64,000 nucleotides of DNA from Enchytraeus crypticus (Eukaryota > Annelida > Clitellata > Enchytraeida > Enchytraeidae), in NCBI GenBank assembly GCA_905160935.1, contig CAJHZI010000203.1, forward strand, positions 640,001-704,000, read 5' to 3'. Shown here piece after piece: positions 33,942-44,514 of the stretch; position 1 is the first letter of the stretch; every line of letters starts with the position of its first letter. The notes under the pieces are model-generated. The model saw only the letters and a program-made list of their open reading frames with translations, did not search any database and was not told the DNA's origin. Position numbers and translations under genes: made by a program.

Positions 33942-36396
33942 TCACTGTCTACTGGCAGATCCATGGTATATAACGCCTTCACTCTTCTCTGTCTTCTGCT
34001 TTCCTCTTCATGTACTTAAATGAATGGATCTTTGAATCATCTAACATACCTAATCTCGGCCTGTCCCTGCCTCTACTTCTTTCCATTCTACCTCCTGTGA
34101 CCTCTTTTAATAGACCTTCCCCCCTTAGAATGTGTCCTATCCATCTCTTCTTCATATATCTTAATACATTTATCAACTGTCAATCGGTACCAGCTCTCTC
34201 AAGAACTTCCTCATTTGTAACCTTTTGAGTCCAGCTAATCCTCTACATTCTTCTCCAAATCCACATTTCCAATGACTCTGATGTCCTAATATCTTCCTTC
34301 CTTAAGATCCATGTTCTATTTCTTATCTATAACACTAAATGTCAGCGTTACCACTTACCAGTAATACTAAGACTCAGCGTTGCCACTTACCAGTAATGCT
34401 AAGACTCGGTGTTGCCACTTACCAGTAATACAAAGACTCAGTGTTACCACTTACCAGTAATACTAAGACTCAGCGTTGCCACTTACCAGTAATACAAAGA
34501 CTCAGTGTTATCACTTACCAGTAATACTAAGACTCAGTGTTGCCACGCTGTTGTTTCGCACCACATAGTCTAACCGGTACCTCTTTATTCTACTGTACGG
34601 TGGCTTTAGATTGTAATTATCAGCGACGGTCCTAGTCACAGATCCCTGCACGTGGACGACCCTGACAAGCGTGAACGTGTCTGCCTCATACACAGTGCAC
34701 GAGATGTTTAAGGTCTCACCCTGCCGCACTGCTGTGTTCACGTGATTCCATGAAGCCATGGGGTACTGTAGGCTGCTGCAGTCCGCTGTACCAGCTACAA
34801 CATATAGCAGCTACAACATATACCAGCTACAACATATACCAGCTACAACATATACCAGCTACAACATATACCAGCTACAACATATACCAGCTACAACATA
34901 TACCATCTACAACCTATACCAGCTACAACATATACCAGCTACAACATATACCAACTACAACATATACCAGCTACAACATATACCAGCTACAACATATACC
35001 AGCTACAACATATACCATCTACAACCTATACCAGCTACAACATATACCAGCTACAACTATACCAGCTACAACAACATATACCAGCTACAACATATACCAG
35101 CTACAACATATACCAGATACAACATATACCATCTACAACCTATACCAGCTACAACATATACCAGCTACAACATATACCAGCTACAATATATACCAGATAC
35201 AACATATACCAACTACAACATATACCAGCTACAACATATACCAGCTACACCATATACCAGCTACAACATATACCTGCTACAACAAACAGGTACCATGGTA
35301 AAGTAAACACGCACCATAGTGAAATGATCAACTATGTTGATATCTATCACTTTAATACCACATATTTAAACCGTTAGGCAATTTAGTCCATTTTAGGTGT
35401 AACCAGTCCATTGAATGTCCGAGGTTTTACTCTCAGATCAGCGCGGCTTGGATTCGAACGCACGAGAGTTCAATTCACCTCAGGATCTGTCGTTTAAAAC
35501 TTTATGACGTTACCTCTACGCTACTAAGACATTCTCTATATTGTGAGAACATGTAATAGCGCTTCTGAGATAGTGTTAAAATTGAGGTAAACATGTATGT
35601 TAGTTAAATTTCAGTGAAGAGGGAGGTCAGATTAGTTAGATTAGCAGAGTATTAATTTTAGATGCTTTACACACATTGTATTTTCAATTAATGCATTACA
35701 TAATACTTTATGTATACGTTACAAATTACATTACCTATGTTTTATTATATGTAAACCGGTTGGATGGCCGAATGGTTAGCAACGTTTTCTAAGAAGCAAA
35801 AGACCATCGGTTGGAATCCAGCCTGTCTCTTACAGTAGGCCTATCTTTTGTGATGTGAAACAAGACGATAAACTAACCTTTATTTACTTATGTCACGTTA
35901 TGTGACAGTCACTCAGAGTCAGTCATTAGATGTATCAGTTGTATTAAATAGACCCGTTTATATTCGTCTAGGCTCTTAAAGTCCATCACAGTGTCAATTA
36001 GGATAAAAACCAGGTATTGCTGGCTTGACATGTCGCAGCATCATTTTACGTTAGAGCTTTATTTGAAAAAGATACGCATCATTTGTGACGAGTCGCTTAG
36101 CAGTTAAGAAGTTATTGCGTAGAACAAGTCACTTCCCCCAGCTAAACCCCTCATAATATTATTATGACGATTGTGGTTGTCAACTTGTCACAGTTGCTTT
36201 ACCGCAGTATTTTCCATTCTTAAGACATATTAGCAGGGAATCTGGAGTCTGGAGTTACAGATTTATTATCTCTCTCCCTCTCGCTCTCTCTGCAATTTAA
36301 ATATCTCGCTTTCTCTATTCTGTCTCTTTCTCTCTCTCTCTCTCTCTTTCTCGATCTCTCTATAATCTATATTTCTCTTTTTCTCTCTATTCTTTA

Positions 36397-36429
<33 letters not shown>

Positions 36430-36520
36430 TTCAATATATAAATCTCTCTATTTATTACTCACTTTTATCTCTCTAGATATCTCTTAATTCACTCTCGCTC
36501 TCTCTCTCTCTATCTCTCTG

Positions 36521-36554
<34 letters not shown>

Positions 36555-39500
36555 GCTCTGCAGATCGATTATCTCATACTCAGACTCATTCCCTATAGTA
36601 CGTGAGCTGATCTGATCGTTTTCACTGAGTCTATAGCGAAACACTGAGCGTCATACACATCTGTGTATGACTGTGTTTCTCTGTGGTTGAGGGTTGTCTC
36701 CCACCAGAACAATTCAGTACACGAATATCATAAATGTATTAAGAAATAGGAAGAAGATATGGATAGGACACATTCTAAGGGGGAAGGTCTTTTAGAAGAG
36801 GTCATAGAAGGTAGAATGGAAGGAAAAAGAGGCAGGGGCAGGCCGAGATTAGGTATGTTAGATGATTTAAAGACCCACTCATATGTGAAAATGAAGAGGA
36901 AGGCGGACGACAGAGAAGAGTGGAGGCGTTATGTACCATGGACCTGCCAGTAGGCAGTGCACTAAGAGAGAGAGAGATATGTACATACCATCATCATCAT
37001 CATCATCGTTATCATCATCATCATCATTATCATCATCGTCGCTATCGTCATCATCATCATCATCATCATCACCATCATCATCACCACCACCACCATCATC
37101 TTGATCAACATCATCATCATCACTATCATCGTCATCATCATACATAACCTCTTCCTCTGTGTACGAGGGCTATCTCTCACCAGAACAATTCAGTACCCGT
37201 ACATGTATATGTACATATAGCAATAATAATTCTGAATAGCAATAGCGTATACAGATTGATAGCTGAATTGGTAGCACGATTGCGTGTTAACAAGAGGTCA
37301 CTAAAGCGAAATCTCACCACACTGTCTCTGACTGTAGGGCCTATATGTACGCACAGATAGTGACTTCAAATTTACAGCTGTATTACGTTTTCCAAATTCT
37401 CCTATTTTCTTCTCGTTATACTCCCCATTCATCGAAAAATGGTATGATTCTTTGAATTAATGATCAGTCCTCTGACCCCGAATCAATTCCAAGTTCTATT
37501 TACTAGAAATTCTAATCGTCAGATTTTAATTGACTTAAAGATTCTCATATCTATGGCCTGAAACGAGGCCTGATCGGATAGGTTTCCTTCTGCGCTTCAG
37601 TATGTAAGGGATTAAATCGTACTAAGAATAAAAATAATATAAATAATAATAATAGTAATGATATCATAATGATGATGATGATAATAATAATAATTATAGT
37701 AATAGTAATAATAATAATACCCACAGATTCTGCACGTAACCTTGGTGTAATTTTTGATTCAAATCTAAACTTTAAAACTCATAATTCAGTAGTCTGTCTT
37801 TCTTCCTTTTTCCATATCCGTCAATTACGTCAAATTCATAAGTCCCTTGATAATAATTCCGCCACTGTATTAGCTAATGCGCTTGTCCATTCTAAACTTG
37901 ACTACTGTAACTCCCGGCTGAATGATCTCTCAAAGACCTCTCTATTTTGTCTCCAACACGTTCTAAATTCTCTTTCTCTAGTCGTCTTTAATGTAAAAAT
38001 ACTCAAATCCCACACCTCTTCTATTCTTAAGAAACTGCACTAGCTACCAGCCTCCGAACGTATAAAATTTCAGATAGCTTCCTTGACCTTCAAAATTTTA
38101 AGTTATGGTAAACCATCCTATCTGTCTGATCTTTTATCCATCTATCAACCTTCTCGTAGTCTTCGTTCCTCTAATAAAAACCATCTCACTGTACCAAATA
38201 TTAAATCTGCCATGGGCAGACGCTCCTTCATGTTTTCTGCTCGGACAATATGGAACTCTCGGCCACAAGACCTTCGATCTTGTAATTGTATTGGTACTTT
38301 CCTTGGCAAGCTAAAAACCCATCTCTTTCCGCCATAGGTCTAAATTATGACCCGCTTTCCTTGGATCTTGGACTTGCACTGGTTTGATCTCGCTTTCTCT
38401 TGTGGTCTCCGTGTACTCAGTCGTCATCGTGTGGTGCTTTGCCGCCTGTTTTTGTATTGTCCGAAAGAGACGTCCCTGACATTGCCTTATGGCGAGGAAC
38501 CGGACGTTAAATTCTTCTCGATTGATTGGTTGATTAATAATAATAATAATAATAATAATGCAGGTTTTACGTCCGTTTTCCTTTCTCATCCAAGGATGAT
38601 GTCAGGGACGTCCCCACAGCACACATCACTACAGATCAATTCACCCAGACCACTCTACAAAAGAAATGTGCCTTAATTACTTCTCCTCCAGAAATAATTA
38701 AGGCCATAAATGAAAACTGTTCCGGTGATCAAAAATGGTCAGGATAGGTAGAGTAGGTCTACGGTGGGAAAAGAACCTAAATTAAGAGGAATTGAGGTGA
38801 ACTTTTCGATGAGGTGATTTTTAAAGATGAAACTTTTATAAAAACTCTACTTCATCATTGCGCATGATGTTTTTCTGCAGTTAAATGTAGCTGATAAACA
38901 TTAAGTATTGAGTAAACTAACAAAGTGTCAGAGCAACGGGCATATTTAACGGATTTTCAAACTTCATTTTCAGTTAATAACTGATTCATTACGCTTGATT
39001 GTTTGATTGATTAACTGCATTTGACTATTTGGAAATGGACGTCTCAAATAGGGGATTGGCTGGTGGTGTGGGGTAGGACAGAGAGGATCTGAGACAGTCT
39101 ATTTGTGTCCCGACCCTGGTTGAACTGGGATTCAAAGGAAGATGATGATGATGATGTTTGCTTGATCTACTGATTTACTCTTTACAGCTTGCTTTATTGA
39201 ATTACAAATTTCTTTCTTATTAAGTGATAAATTCGTTATGATTATTTTTACATCTTCTTACAGATTTAAATATTAAATAATTCTTTAATTGAGAATAATT
39301 ATGATATCCCGTTTTTGCTTCAATTCAACTCGCCTCTCGCCAATATCATATCAGATATTCCTGGAAGAAAATGGATCTTGATTTATCATCCCTGAAGCCT
39401 GGATTATATCTATCAAAAACAGTCTTCCTTCTTTATATGCTCATCATGGCACCCCTCCTTCTTCATTTCTTTCTCTCCTCGTAGCCTCTTAATCTCTCTC

Positions 39501-41184
39501 TCTCCCCTTCGCTTTCTCTTTTTTCTTTCTTTCGTTTTTTTCTATCATTTTGTCTTTCTTTCCTTCCTTCCTTCCTTATTTATTTAGTTAGTTAGTTAGA
39601 CAGTTTGTTATTTATTTATTTCTTTCTTTGTCTCTTTCTTTATTTCATTCTTTCACTGTTTATTTTTTTATTTTCTTTCTGTATATTCTGTATTCTCTGC
39701 TTAAATTATCTTCAATCTCATTACATTTCCATCTTCAAAAAATTATGTATAGAATTATCTCAGTGGTTTTGATTTCACAATTCAATCGCTGATCTACATA
39801 AAATTAATCCGTTGTAACACTTCCTGGAATTAATGTATTTTTTAAAAATTATTTACATGTACACATACTACCAAATAGTGAATTAATTATGCACTGTTAT
39901 TTTGCATTCATCAATCAGACTTGCGCTTATCGTACAAGTTTAGAAATTAAGTTAACTCCTATTACTGCCATAGATGTAGTCATTTCATTACATTTATTAT
40001 AATAAATTAATTAAAAATTAATTTATTAAAATATAGAATTTGAAATTTCGTATAATATTATAATATATCACAACATTTCATTGCTATTGTATTGTATATG
40101 ATTATTTTATATTACTGTTACTGTAGATTTCAGAATTCTGTAGTGATATGCCAAATGGCAGATCCAAGACACATATTCATACTCAGAGTCTGCCTTCATG
40201 CTTTATGGTACTTCGTAGGTCAACCCCTGCACTAAAGACTATGCCTTGTCTAAAATGTACATTAGGCAGCCAATAACTTGGGAAAATATTACTTCTGAAG
40301 TGGTTTTCTGTTGCTTTTCTCAGTGTTTGCCTTGTCGCCTCGATCGACGCGTGCAGTTAACGGTTGGCCTATTCTTCATTGTCCTGGACATAACACGAGA
40401 AATTAATACCATGCACTGTTATTGTTTTGTATTGTCTTGTATTATTATATTGCGTTATGTATAATGATCTTAAATCATACTATTTCATTACTATTTTACT
40501 ACTGGGTTATCAGATATTAAAATTATATATAATATTACTGTACATTTTATAGTATTTCTGTATATTTTATTACTGTAAATTTTTATATTAGTCCTTTGTC
40601 ATTAGTAGTCTTTTCTTTTGAAAGGATGTGGTTGTCGGTGTTTAGAAATATCAATCTGATTCTGTGAACATCATGCGATGGAAAGTGTGTGCGTATCAGA
40701 GATAATAAGCAAGTGTGAAGAGAAGGAAATTCGCTGATTGGAATAAATAGAGACATGCCGTGCATCATTAACGTGGCTATGAAGAAGCTGGAGAGATGTA
40801 TTGCTTTATTCTACTTCAATCCAATATTGGGCAGATTCGATTCAAGTCAGTAGTGGAAAAGCTGAATGCCACTTAAGCAGATTTAGAACTCATGATCTTG
40901 TAATTTATTGTAATTTCGTTTATTTTACAGCACAACAGTACGTGCTTAAACATGCAACAAATTGCTGCACTGTACAAGAGTATAGGACAATATGCTGTAC
41001 TGTAAAACAGCACAGGACAATATGCTGCACTGTACAACAGCACAGGACAATATGCTGTACTGTACAACAGCACAGATTTGGATTAATGCTTTGGTTAACT
41101 GCATAGTTCTGAAAGAAGACTTAGACTAACTATATGTAGACACTATAATAGTGGAAATTCCATTTGGCTGACTACTCAAGAGAG

Positions 41185-41240
<56 letters not shown>

Positions 41241-42960
41241 GGAGAATGCGAAAGAAATAAAGAGCTAGAGGTAGCCCATATGTAGATGAGACAATAAATG
41301 GATACAAATTTTAAAATATCTTACGCTAGCTGTAGTTTAATGTAGCTAATATTACTTTCAACGATGAAGTGCCTGTAACGCTGAAAACGTTCTTTAGAAC
41401 TTTTTTCGTACGATACAATAAAGATCTTTTGAAGTAGCGATCAAGACTTTTCTGCCCATTCATCTTAACGTACAATTACATTCACTACAGAGTTAGCCAT
41501 ACACCACCAGATACCAATACTACTGTAGTAGTGAATTTTACTTAAGGCTACTAACTTCAATGGAATTCTATTTAAACGCCAATTTAAAGTCTTTTCATAC
41601 ATCTCTATGATATTTTACTGCAACGTTTAATTTAAATTCAAAATTATTGTTAACCGGCAGCTGCAGGCATTGAAAGAGACTGTCAAAGCAGTTATGCTGG
41701 CATATAGAGGCGAAACATTTGTCAGTGAATTTGTCATTGCAGATGTAGCTATAAAGATAGCCTATGCTATAAACTTAATTCAAACTGTATGAGAATGCCA
41801 CGATAACACACTCAGTTGCCTAACTTCTACTATTAAAAGAGCAGCTTCATACAACAGCAACAACAATTAGAGTGCTACTGTCTTTGATGACAACATCGAG
41901 GCTCGAGTAGTATGGACTTAAATCCCAACCGACAAATAAACAGGAAAATCACAATTATTATATATTCGTTTATTACATGAAATCTGACATACCACAGAAA
42001 ACGTAAACACACACAAATGGCAATATAGAAAGTAATAAACATAAGCAGACATTGTTTCAAAGCTGGATTGAATGGCCGATTGAATAGCATACCTGCTCGA
42101 TAAGTAATATATCAATAGGCCATCAGTACAAATCCTAGCCAGACCATCTACGGAAGTATCCCTTGTGATACATATACCAGGTGTCCAATAAAGTAAGCTT
42201 TATAAAAAATTATTTTCATAGCTTCATTGGCGCTTGGAACCCCCATTAAACCCATTAAATATCCTCATGATCTTTACTAAATTTTTGAAGCTTCAGGAGC
42301 AGGATTATCTGCGTATATTTTGAAAATTTGGTGAAAATATATTCACTAGTAACGAAATTACAGCGTTCTACGACAATACTGCTAATATCAATTATGACAA
42401 TTAGGCATTTCGAAAGGTCAGTCGTTCCTTTTTAAGAAACTAACGACCCTGAAGAGGATCGTTTACTGATATGGTAGAGTATAAGTCTACACTACCTTTT
42501 TAGATGCTTTAATAAAAGATGTTTAAAATTTGTTTTTCGGTTAAAATTATAGTAAGAATTTTGAAGAACATTTTCGGTACTTTTGTTTAAGTAAGCCTTT
42601 TTATAATTGATTTTAACACTTTTCCTATAAAAAGCTATATCTTTTGTTACAACTTCATATATTTTCACGAAATTTTCATATTACGTTCGTAAGGTCCTCA
42701 TCTAGAAGCTCTGCAAATTTTGTGCAAATATTTTGCGTTTTGTGGAACTTTTAAGACTTTTGATAAAATATGCCTTGCTAAAATTGATTTTAGCACCTTT
42801 TCTTTGAAATGTTAAATATTATAATGGTAAAGTTAACGTTGATCAACTTACCAGAAAAGATGGATAACGCGAGACCTATAATCCATAGAAACACGATTAA
42901 TCCGCTCACAGATCCGTTTCGTATCCGTAGACCTGGTTGTATCATCGCATTAGTAAACAT
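27657..42960 (-). CDS. Immunoglobulin-superfamily cell-surface or secreted protein, six exons found, 3' end missing
   Basis: Minus-strand exons: E1 42960-42852, E2 34785-34519, E3 33263-33186, E4 30089-29715, E5 29267-29068, E6 27840-27657. Junctions are phase 1 except E5/E6 (phase 0), and all join in frame, giving 404 residues so far. E1 encodes a signal peptide (hydrophobic '[15 protein letters not shown]'). Ig1 spans E2-E3: first Cys in 'GETLNISC', closing motif 'EDSGLLYCY'. Ig2 is E4 ('LGVGCMATA' to 'KTLKCVAM'). Ig3 is split between E5 ('DVTFDCSV', 'GLVTWRY') and E6, where the closing motif '[14 protein letters not shown]' has Leu in place of the second Cys. E6 ends in a Pro/Ser-rich linker and a donor (CAAG|GTACGT), so at least one more exon, probably membrane/cytoplasmic, is required and was not found. 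The E3 acceptor is GGGAG|AA; the nearby CAG is out of frame. Likely an adhesion or receptor protein. Not matched to a named family. Confidence 0.72.
28250..28350. repeat. MITE copy related to 32470-32640
   Basis: 'cagggccgtccccccttt', 'tgcctatgacgtaac', 'ttttaggtacccccggaga' and 'tgcgtcatcgctt' line up with the element at 32470. A further inverted scrap ('cacgaaattctccgggga') lies at 28990-29010. Confidence 0.6.
28430..28660. repeat. Minisatellite with about 10-bp 'tgaccctgtg' unit
   Basis: About 23 copies of a 9-10-bp unit varying between gaccctgt, gaccatgt and gaccttgt, in an intron of the Ig gene. The minus-strand frame of HMVTGSQG-like repeats is an artefact. Confidence 0.85.
28745..28890 (-). 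repeat. SINE family S1, reverse orientation
   Basis: 'gatatctatcacttttaat', 'ataaccagtccagtgaatg', 'actctcagatcagcgcggc' and 'gggattcgaacccac' are the reverse complement of the S1 tail and box B. The head is missing. Confidence 0.75.
29490..29710. repeat. G-rich MITE-like scrap and (GA)n/(GGA)n beside Ig exon 4
   Basis: 'ggtgggggcaggggcacg' with C-run at 29500-29545, then (GA)~12 and GGA units at 29658-29706, ending nine bases from the donor of exon E4 (29715). Confidence 0.6.
30085..30352 (-). mobile_element. SINE S3 insertion with 16-bp target-site duplication at a splice acceptor
   Basis: The duplicated target is 'tggcactgaaaacatt' at 30085-30100 and 30337-30352. The element between (30101-30336) is an S3 SINE in reverse orientation: head side 'gtgcagtcaccggttggtc', middle 'gcgctcaccaaccgaatgc', then 'gggtcgggatacgaataga' and the ATC/GAT tail next to the exon. 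The duplication includes the exon E4 acceptor (TTTTCAG|TGCC on minus), so there are now two copies of it, and the copy in use has SINE tail as its upstream intron sequence. Confidence 0.85.
30390..31798 (+). pseudogene. R2-superfamily (restriction-like endonuclease) LINE, 3' half, frameshifted
   Basis: Frame 30396-31502 covers the end of the reverse transcriptase ('[12 protein letters not shown]'), a connector ('[19 protein letters not shown]', 'APSAFLASA'), a Cys/His knuckle ('[17 protein letters not shown]'), and an endonuclease-like block '[11 protein letters not shown]' followed by 'VWDITVID', matching the PD..D pattern of R2-type endonucleases. A frameshift near 31490 moves to 31459-31794, which ends '[17 protein letters not shown]'. 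The 5' side stops at a (TAA)n run. It sits in an intron of the Ig gene on the opposite strand. Clade beyond 'R2-like' is not resolved. Confidence 0.7.
31830..32015. repeat. AT-rich flank with repeated 'gttctttacaccggg'
   Basis: The phrase 'gttctttacaccggg' occurs at about 31847 and 31949, each followed by A-rich filler. It looks like a duplicated 3' end of the R2-like element. Confidence 0.5.
32020..32205 (-). repeat. SINE family S5, reverse orientation
   Basis: 'ggtttaacgtccgtttcct', 'ggatgatttcagggacgtc', 'cccacagcacacatcacta', 'gaaatgtgctgaggagaag' and 'gccagtccggtgatcgaaa'. The 3' end equals that of the CR1/L2 copy at 38465-38530. Confidence 0.75.
32470..32640. repeat. Short MITE with inverted terminal repeats
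   Basis: Starts 'gtcaggggcgtctcccc' and ends 'ggagacgcccctgac', perfect inverted repeats of about 15 bp, about 165 bp in all. The related copy at 28250 has lost its second end. Non-coding. Confidence 0.7.
33240..33500 (-). repeat. Tandem repeat copied from the acceptor of Ig exon 3
   Basis: About four copies of a 60-75-bp unit. On the minus strand each reads (TTGA)n, 'TGTAGACATACAGGGAG', 'AAGACAGTGGATTGCTATA'. The copy nearest the exon is the real acceptor and the first 20 or so bases of E3 (encoding EDSGLLY). The others repeat intron end, splice site and exon start, with (TCAA)n spacers of different length. Confidence 0.85.
33905..34335 (-). repeat. RTE LINE 3' end with (CT)n, reverse orientation
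   Basis: The minus strand reads '[19 protein letters not shown]', '[14 protein letters not shown]' and ends 'gatctgccagtagacagtg' plus (GA)n (CT on plus at 33908-33938). It interrupts a decaying array of the 32-bp repeat (copies on both sides, 33790-33905 and 34340 on). Confidence 0.75.
34353..34545 (-). repeat. 32-bp tandem repeat copied from the donor of Ig exon 2
   Basis: Six copies at exact 32-bp spacing, each with 'acttacc' (34353, 34385, 34417, 34449, 34481, 34513). On the minus strand that is a consensus donor GGTAAGT, preceded by 'AGTCTTAGTATTACT', the codons for the last Ig1 strand (SLSIT). The copy at 34513 is the exon's own donor; five more lie downstream in the intron. Degenerate relatives extend to about 33790. 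Confidence 0.92.
34786..35290. repeat. 16-bp minisatellite abutting the acceptor of Ig exon 2
   Basis: About 30 copies of 'ataccagctacaacat' with few variants, running up to the exon E2 acceptor (minus: GTAGCTGGTACAG|CGGAC). The Tyr/Gln/Thr-rich frames through it are artefacts. Low divergence suggests recent expansion. Confidence 0.9.
35325..35545 (-). repeat. SINE family S1, reverse orientation, full length
   Basis: 'gatatctatcactttaata', 'cagatcagcgcggcttgg', 'attcgaacgcacgagag', 'cacctcaggatctgtcg' and 'acgttacctctacgctact' follow the S1 order reversed, including the A-box end. Confidence 0.8.
35755..35850 (+). repeat. tRNA-like SINE head
   Basis: 'ggatggccgaatggttagc' resembles a tRNA A box (Ser/Leu type) and 'atcggttggaatccagcc' a B box about 35 bases later. 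A weaker relative lies at 42065-42160. Acceptor stem pairing is poor, so this is more likely a SINE or pseudo-tRNA than a working tRNA gene. Confidence 0.4.
36270..36560 (+). repeat. CT-rich tract
   Basis: About 290 bp of (CT)n broken by AT-rich words such as 'tatatttctc' and 'cgatctctc'. Confidence 0.85.
36725..37145 (+). repeat. RTE LINE 3' end with GA tail, then (CAT)n/(ACC)n
   Basis: 36725-36960 translates as '[11 protein letters not shown]', '[17 protein letters not shown]' and ends 'ctgccagtaggcagtgcac' with (GA)n, nearly identical to 9220-9475. A CAT/CAC-rich trinucleotide tract follows to 37145. His-, Asp- and Met-rich frames are artefacts. Confidence 0.8.
37725..38540 (+). pseudogene. 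CR1/L2-type LINE, C-terminal fragment with 3' end
   Basis: Frames 37669-38043 and 38083-38337 give '[15 protein letters not shown]', '[14 protein letters not shown]', '[15 protein letters not shown]', then after a break '[16 protein letters not shown]' and '[14 protein letters not shown]', the usual end of CR1/L2 reverse transcriptases. The 3' UTR ends 'cgaggaaccggacgttaaa' plus an (ATTG)n/(AAT)n tail, the same end carried by S5 SINEs. A different family from the 16.5 and 56.3 kb copies. Confidence 0.8.
38555..38765 (-). repeat. SINE family S5, reverse orientation
   Basis: 'ttttacgtccgttttcc', 'ggatgatgtcagggacgtc', 'cacagcacacatcactac' and 'ccggtgatcaaaaatgg'. It lies tail-to-tail with the LINE fragment that shares its 3' end, separated only by (AAT)n. 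Confidence 0.75.
39035..39155 (+). repeat. SINE family S3, 3' part
   Basis: 'cgtctcaaataggggattg', 'tgtcccgaccctggttgaa', 'ctgggattcaaaggaagat' and GATGATGATG. Confidence 0.7.
40140..40410 (-). repeat. SINE family S2, reverse orientation
   Basis: Starts at its tail 'tgccaaatggcagatcca', then 'ctcagagtctgccttcatg', 'tacttctgaagtggttttc', ending in the shared head 'gtgcagttaacggttgg' and 'cctattcttcattgtcctg'. Confidence 0.7.
40955..41080. repeat. 30-bp tandem repeat, about four copies
   Basis: Unit contains 'ggacaatatgctg' and 'actgtacaacagcac'. Cys/Tyr-rich frames on both strands come from the repeat. Confidence 0.8.
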
Positions 42961-42989
42961 AGTCAACTGCAGTCTCAAGTATTGTAGCA

Positions 42990-43103
42990 AATAACTAAAT
43001 ATAGAGCTATATATATCTATATATATATTTATATATATATAAGTATATATATATATATATACTCTACTATATATAATTATATATATATATATATATATAT
43101 AAT

Positions 43104-43143
<40 letters not shown>

Positions 43144-43193
43144 CAGTAGATATATATAATTTAATATACATATAGAATTTATATATATATACA

Positions 43194-43278
<85 letters not shown>

Positions 43279-43280
43279 GT
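42990..43280. repeat. AT dinucleotide tract upstream of Ig-gene exon 1
   Basis: About 290 bp of (AT)n with short interruptions, starting about 30 bp upstream of the likely start codon (42960). It probably covers the promoter/5' UTR region, which makes the start site hard to fix. Confidence 0.85.
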
Positions 43281-43624
43281 GTATAGTATGTATTGGAGTA
43301 TGTACTGTATGTACATGTATATGTTAATTTTTTCTGCGGAAATAAATAGAACGTTTCAAATACTAAAACGTAGCTTTCTAATCCTATGACGATATCGGTC
43401 TACGAGCAGAAAGTCATTTTCGTTGTGATGAACTTCTAAATGGACGATACTTTAATTAACTAATGCTAAACTAGGCGTTTCAGACTTTATAATACCAAAA
43501 TATATAAAGTAGTTTTTTTAAATTAGGAGATTTACTAAATGGTCCAACAAATAGTGGAAAATGCTTTAGCATCTTCACTGGAACAGACTCATCCTCGAGG
43601 TCCGTAAATAAAAAATGTCACCTC

Positions 43625-43631
43625 AAAGTAG

Positions 43632-43684
<53 letters not shown>

Positions 43685-43880
43685 GGATTCTGTCATTGCT
43701 AGGTCTATAGAGATAATAATCTGCCTTTGATATCTTGTAAAAGTAAACCGTCGATCAGCTAGAGATGTATGATCGATTGATCAAACTTCTCTTATCACAA
43801 GGCCTTATCTTTCTCAAACTTAATTGGCATAGCTCACCAATATGACTTCTGAGATGGTTCGCCAATGCCTTCCTCAGATT
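43625..43880 (-). repeat. (CT)~27 and an S2 SINE scrap
   Basis: (CT)n at 43632-43683, then 'ccaatatgacttctgagat' and 'ggttcgccaatgccttcct' (reverse S2) at 43830-43878. The frame continuing to 44110 has no recognisable domain. Confidence 0.6.
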
Positions 43881-44514
43881 TATTGCTAATAGCAGTCTAT
43901 GATCCATCTGAATTAACGCAATGTATCAGAAAGACATACGAAAACTTTTATAACGGTGCTCTGCCGGATAGATTGCTCAAGGCAGAAATTACTGAGCGTA
44001 TTCGGCATACAAATAACAAAACCCACCAGCTCGTAATATCACCAGAGTTCCTCCTTTATATAAGAATGAAGTACAGAACTATTACTATTACTAGAACTAT
44101 TATTACATAACTAGTTACTTTAACTACATGTATGTATATACATAGTTAAAGTGAGAACACGTTTGTTTCAACGTTACGTTCAACCGCTTTACTAGTAGTG
44201 CATATACAAAGGCTAAACCAGTGATATAATCACAAGTTGTTCCCAAAGTGTTTCTCGCCATAGTACAGTAAGTCGTTTAAATTGAGATGGCGAGACATTC
44301 TACCTGAGCTGCGTTTGCGTTAATTATTGATATTATTATTGTTAGTATTATTGTTAGTATTATTACTTTTTTTTAATGCCCTGGGCTGTAAAGGGCCCTG
44401 GGCTAAAGAATAAGATAAAAGAGACTTTATTTAATTAAAAGTTTTTAAAAAAGCGATTAAAATAATTCCTCTGCACTCTGGGAAGCCGCTTTAGCCAAAG
44501 TGCCACTGAAGCAG

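Larger units (their letters stand above)
39156..42851. other. First intron of the Ig gene, distal part: repeats only
   Basis: Poor in features: pyrimidine-rich tract 39470-39640, S2 SINE in reverse (40140-40410), a 30-bp tandem repeat (40955-41080), (GA)~28 at 41188-41235, and a CR1/L2 tail scrap ('aacaattagagtgctac', 41858-41905). No further exon seen. Confidence 0.45.

Noticed and set aside
34750-35306. Two overlapping 180-residue open frames of Tyr/Gln/Thr repeats
   Set aside because: They exist only because a 16-bp minisatellite lacks stops in two frames; both run into non-coding flanks and one crosses Ig exon 2 antisense.
35755-35850. Possible tRNA-Ser/Leu gene
   Set aside because: A and B boxes are present but the acceptor stem does not pair convincingly; treated as SINE-derived.
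43865-44110. 81-residue frame after an S2 SINE scrap
   Set aside because: Looks protein-like (mixed composition) but has no recognisable domain, no clear splice signals and no neighbours in phase.
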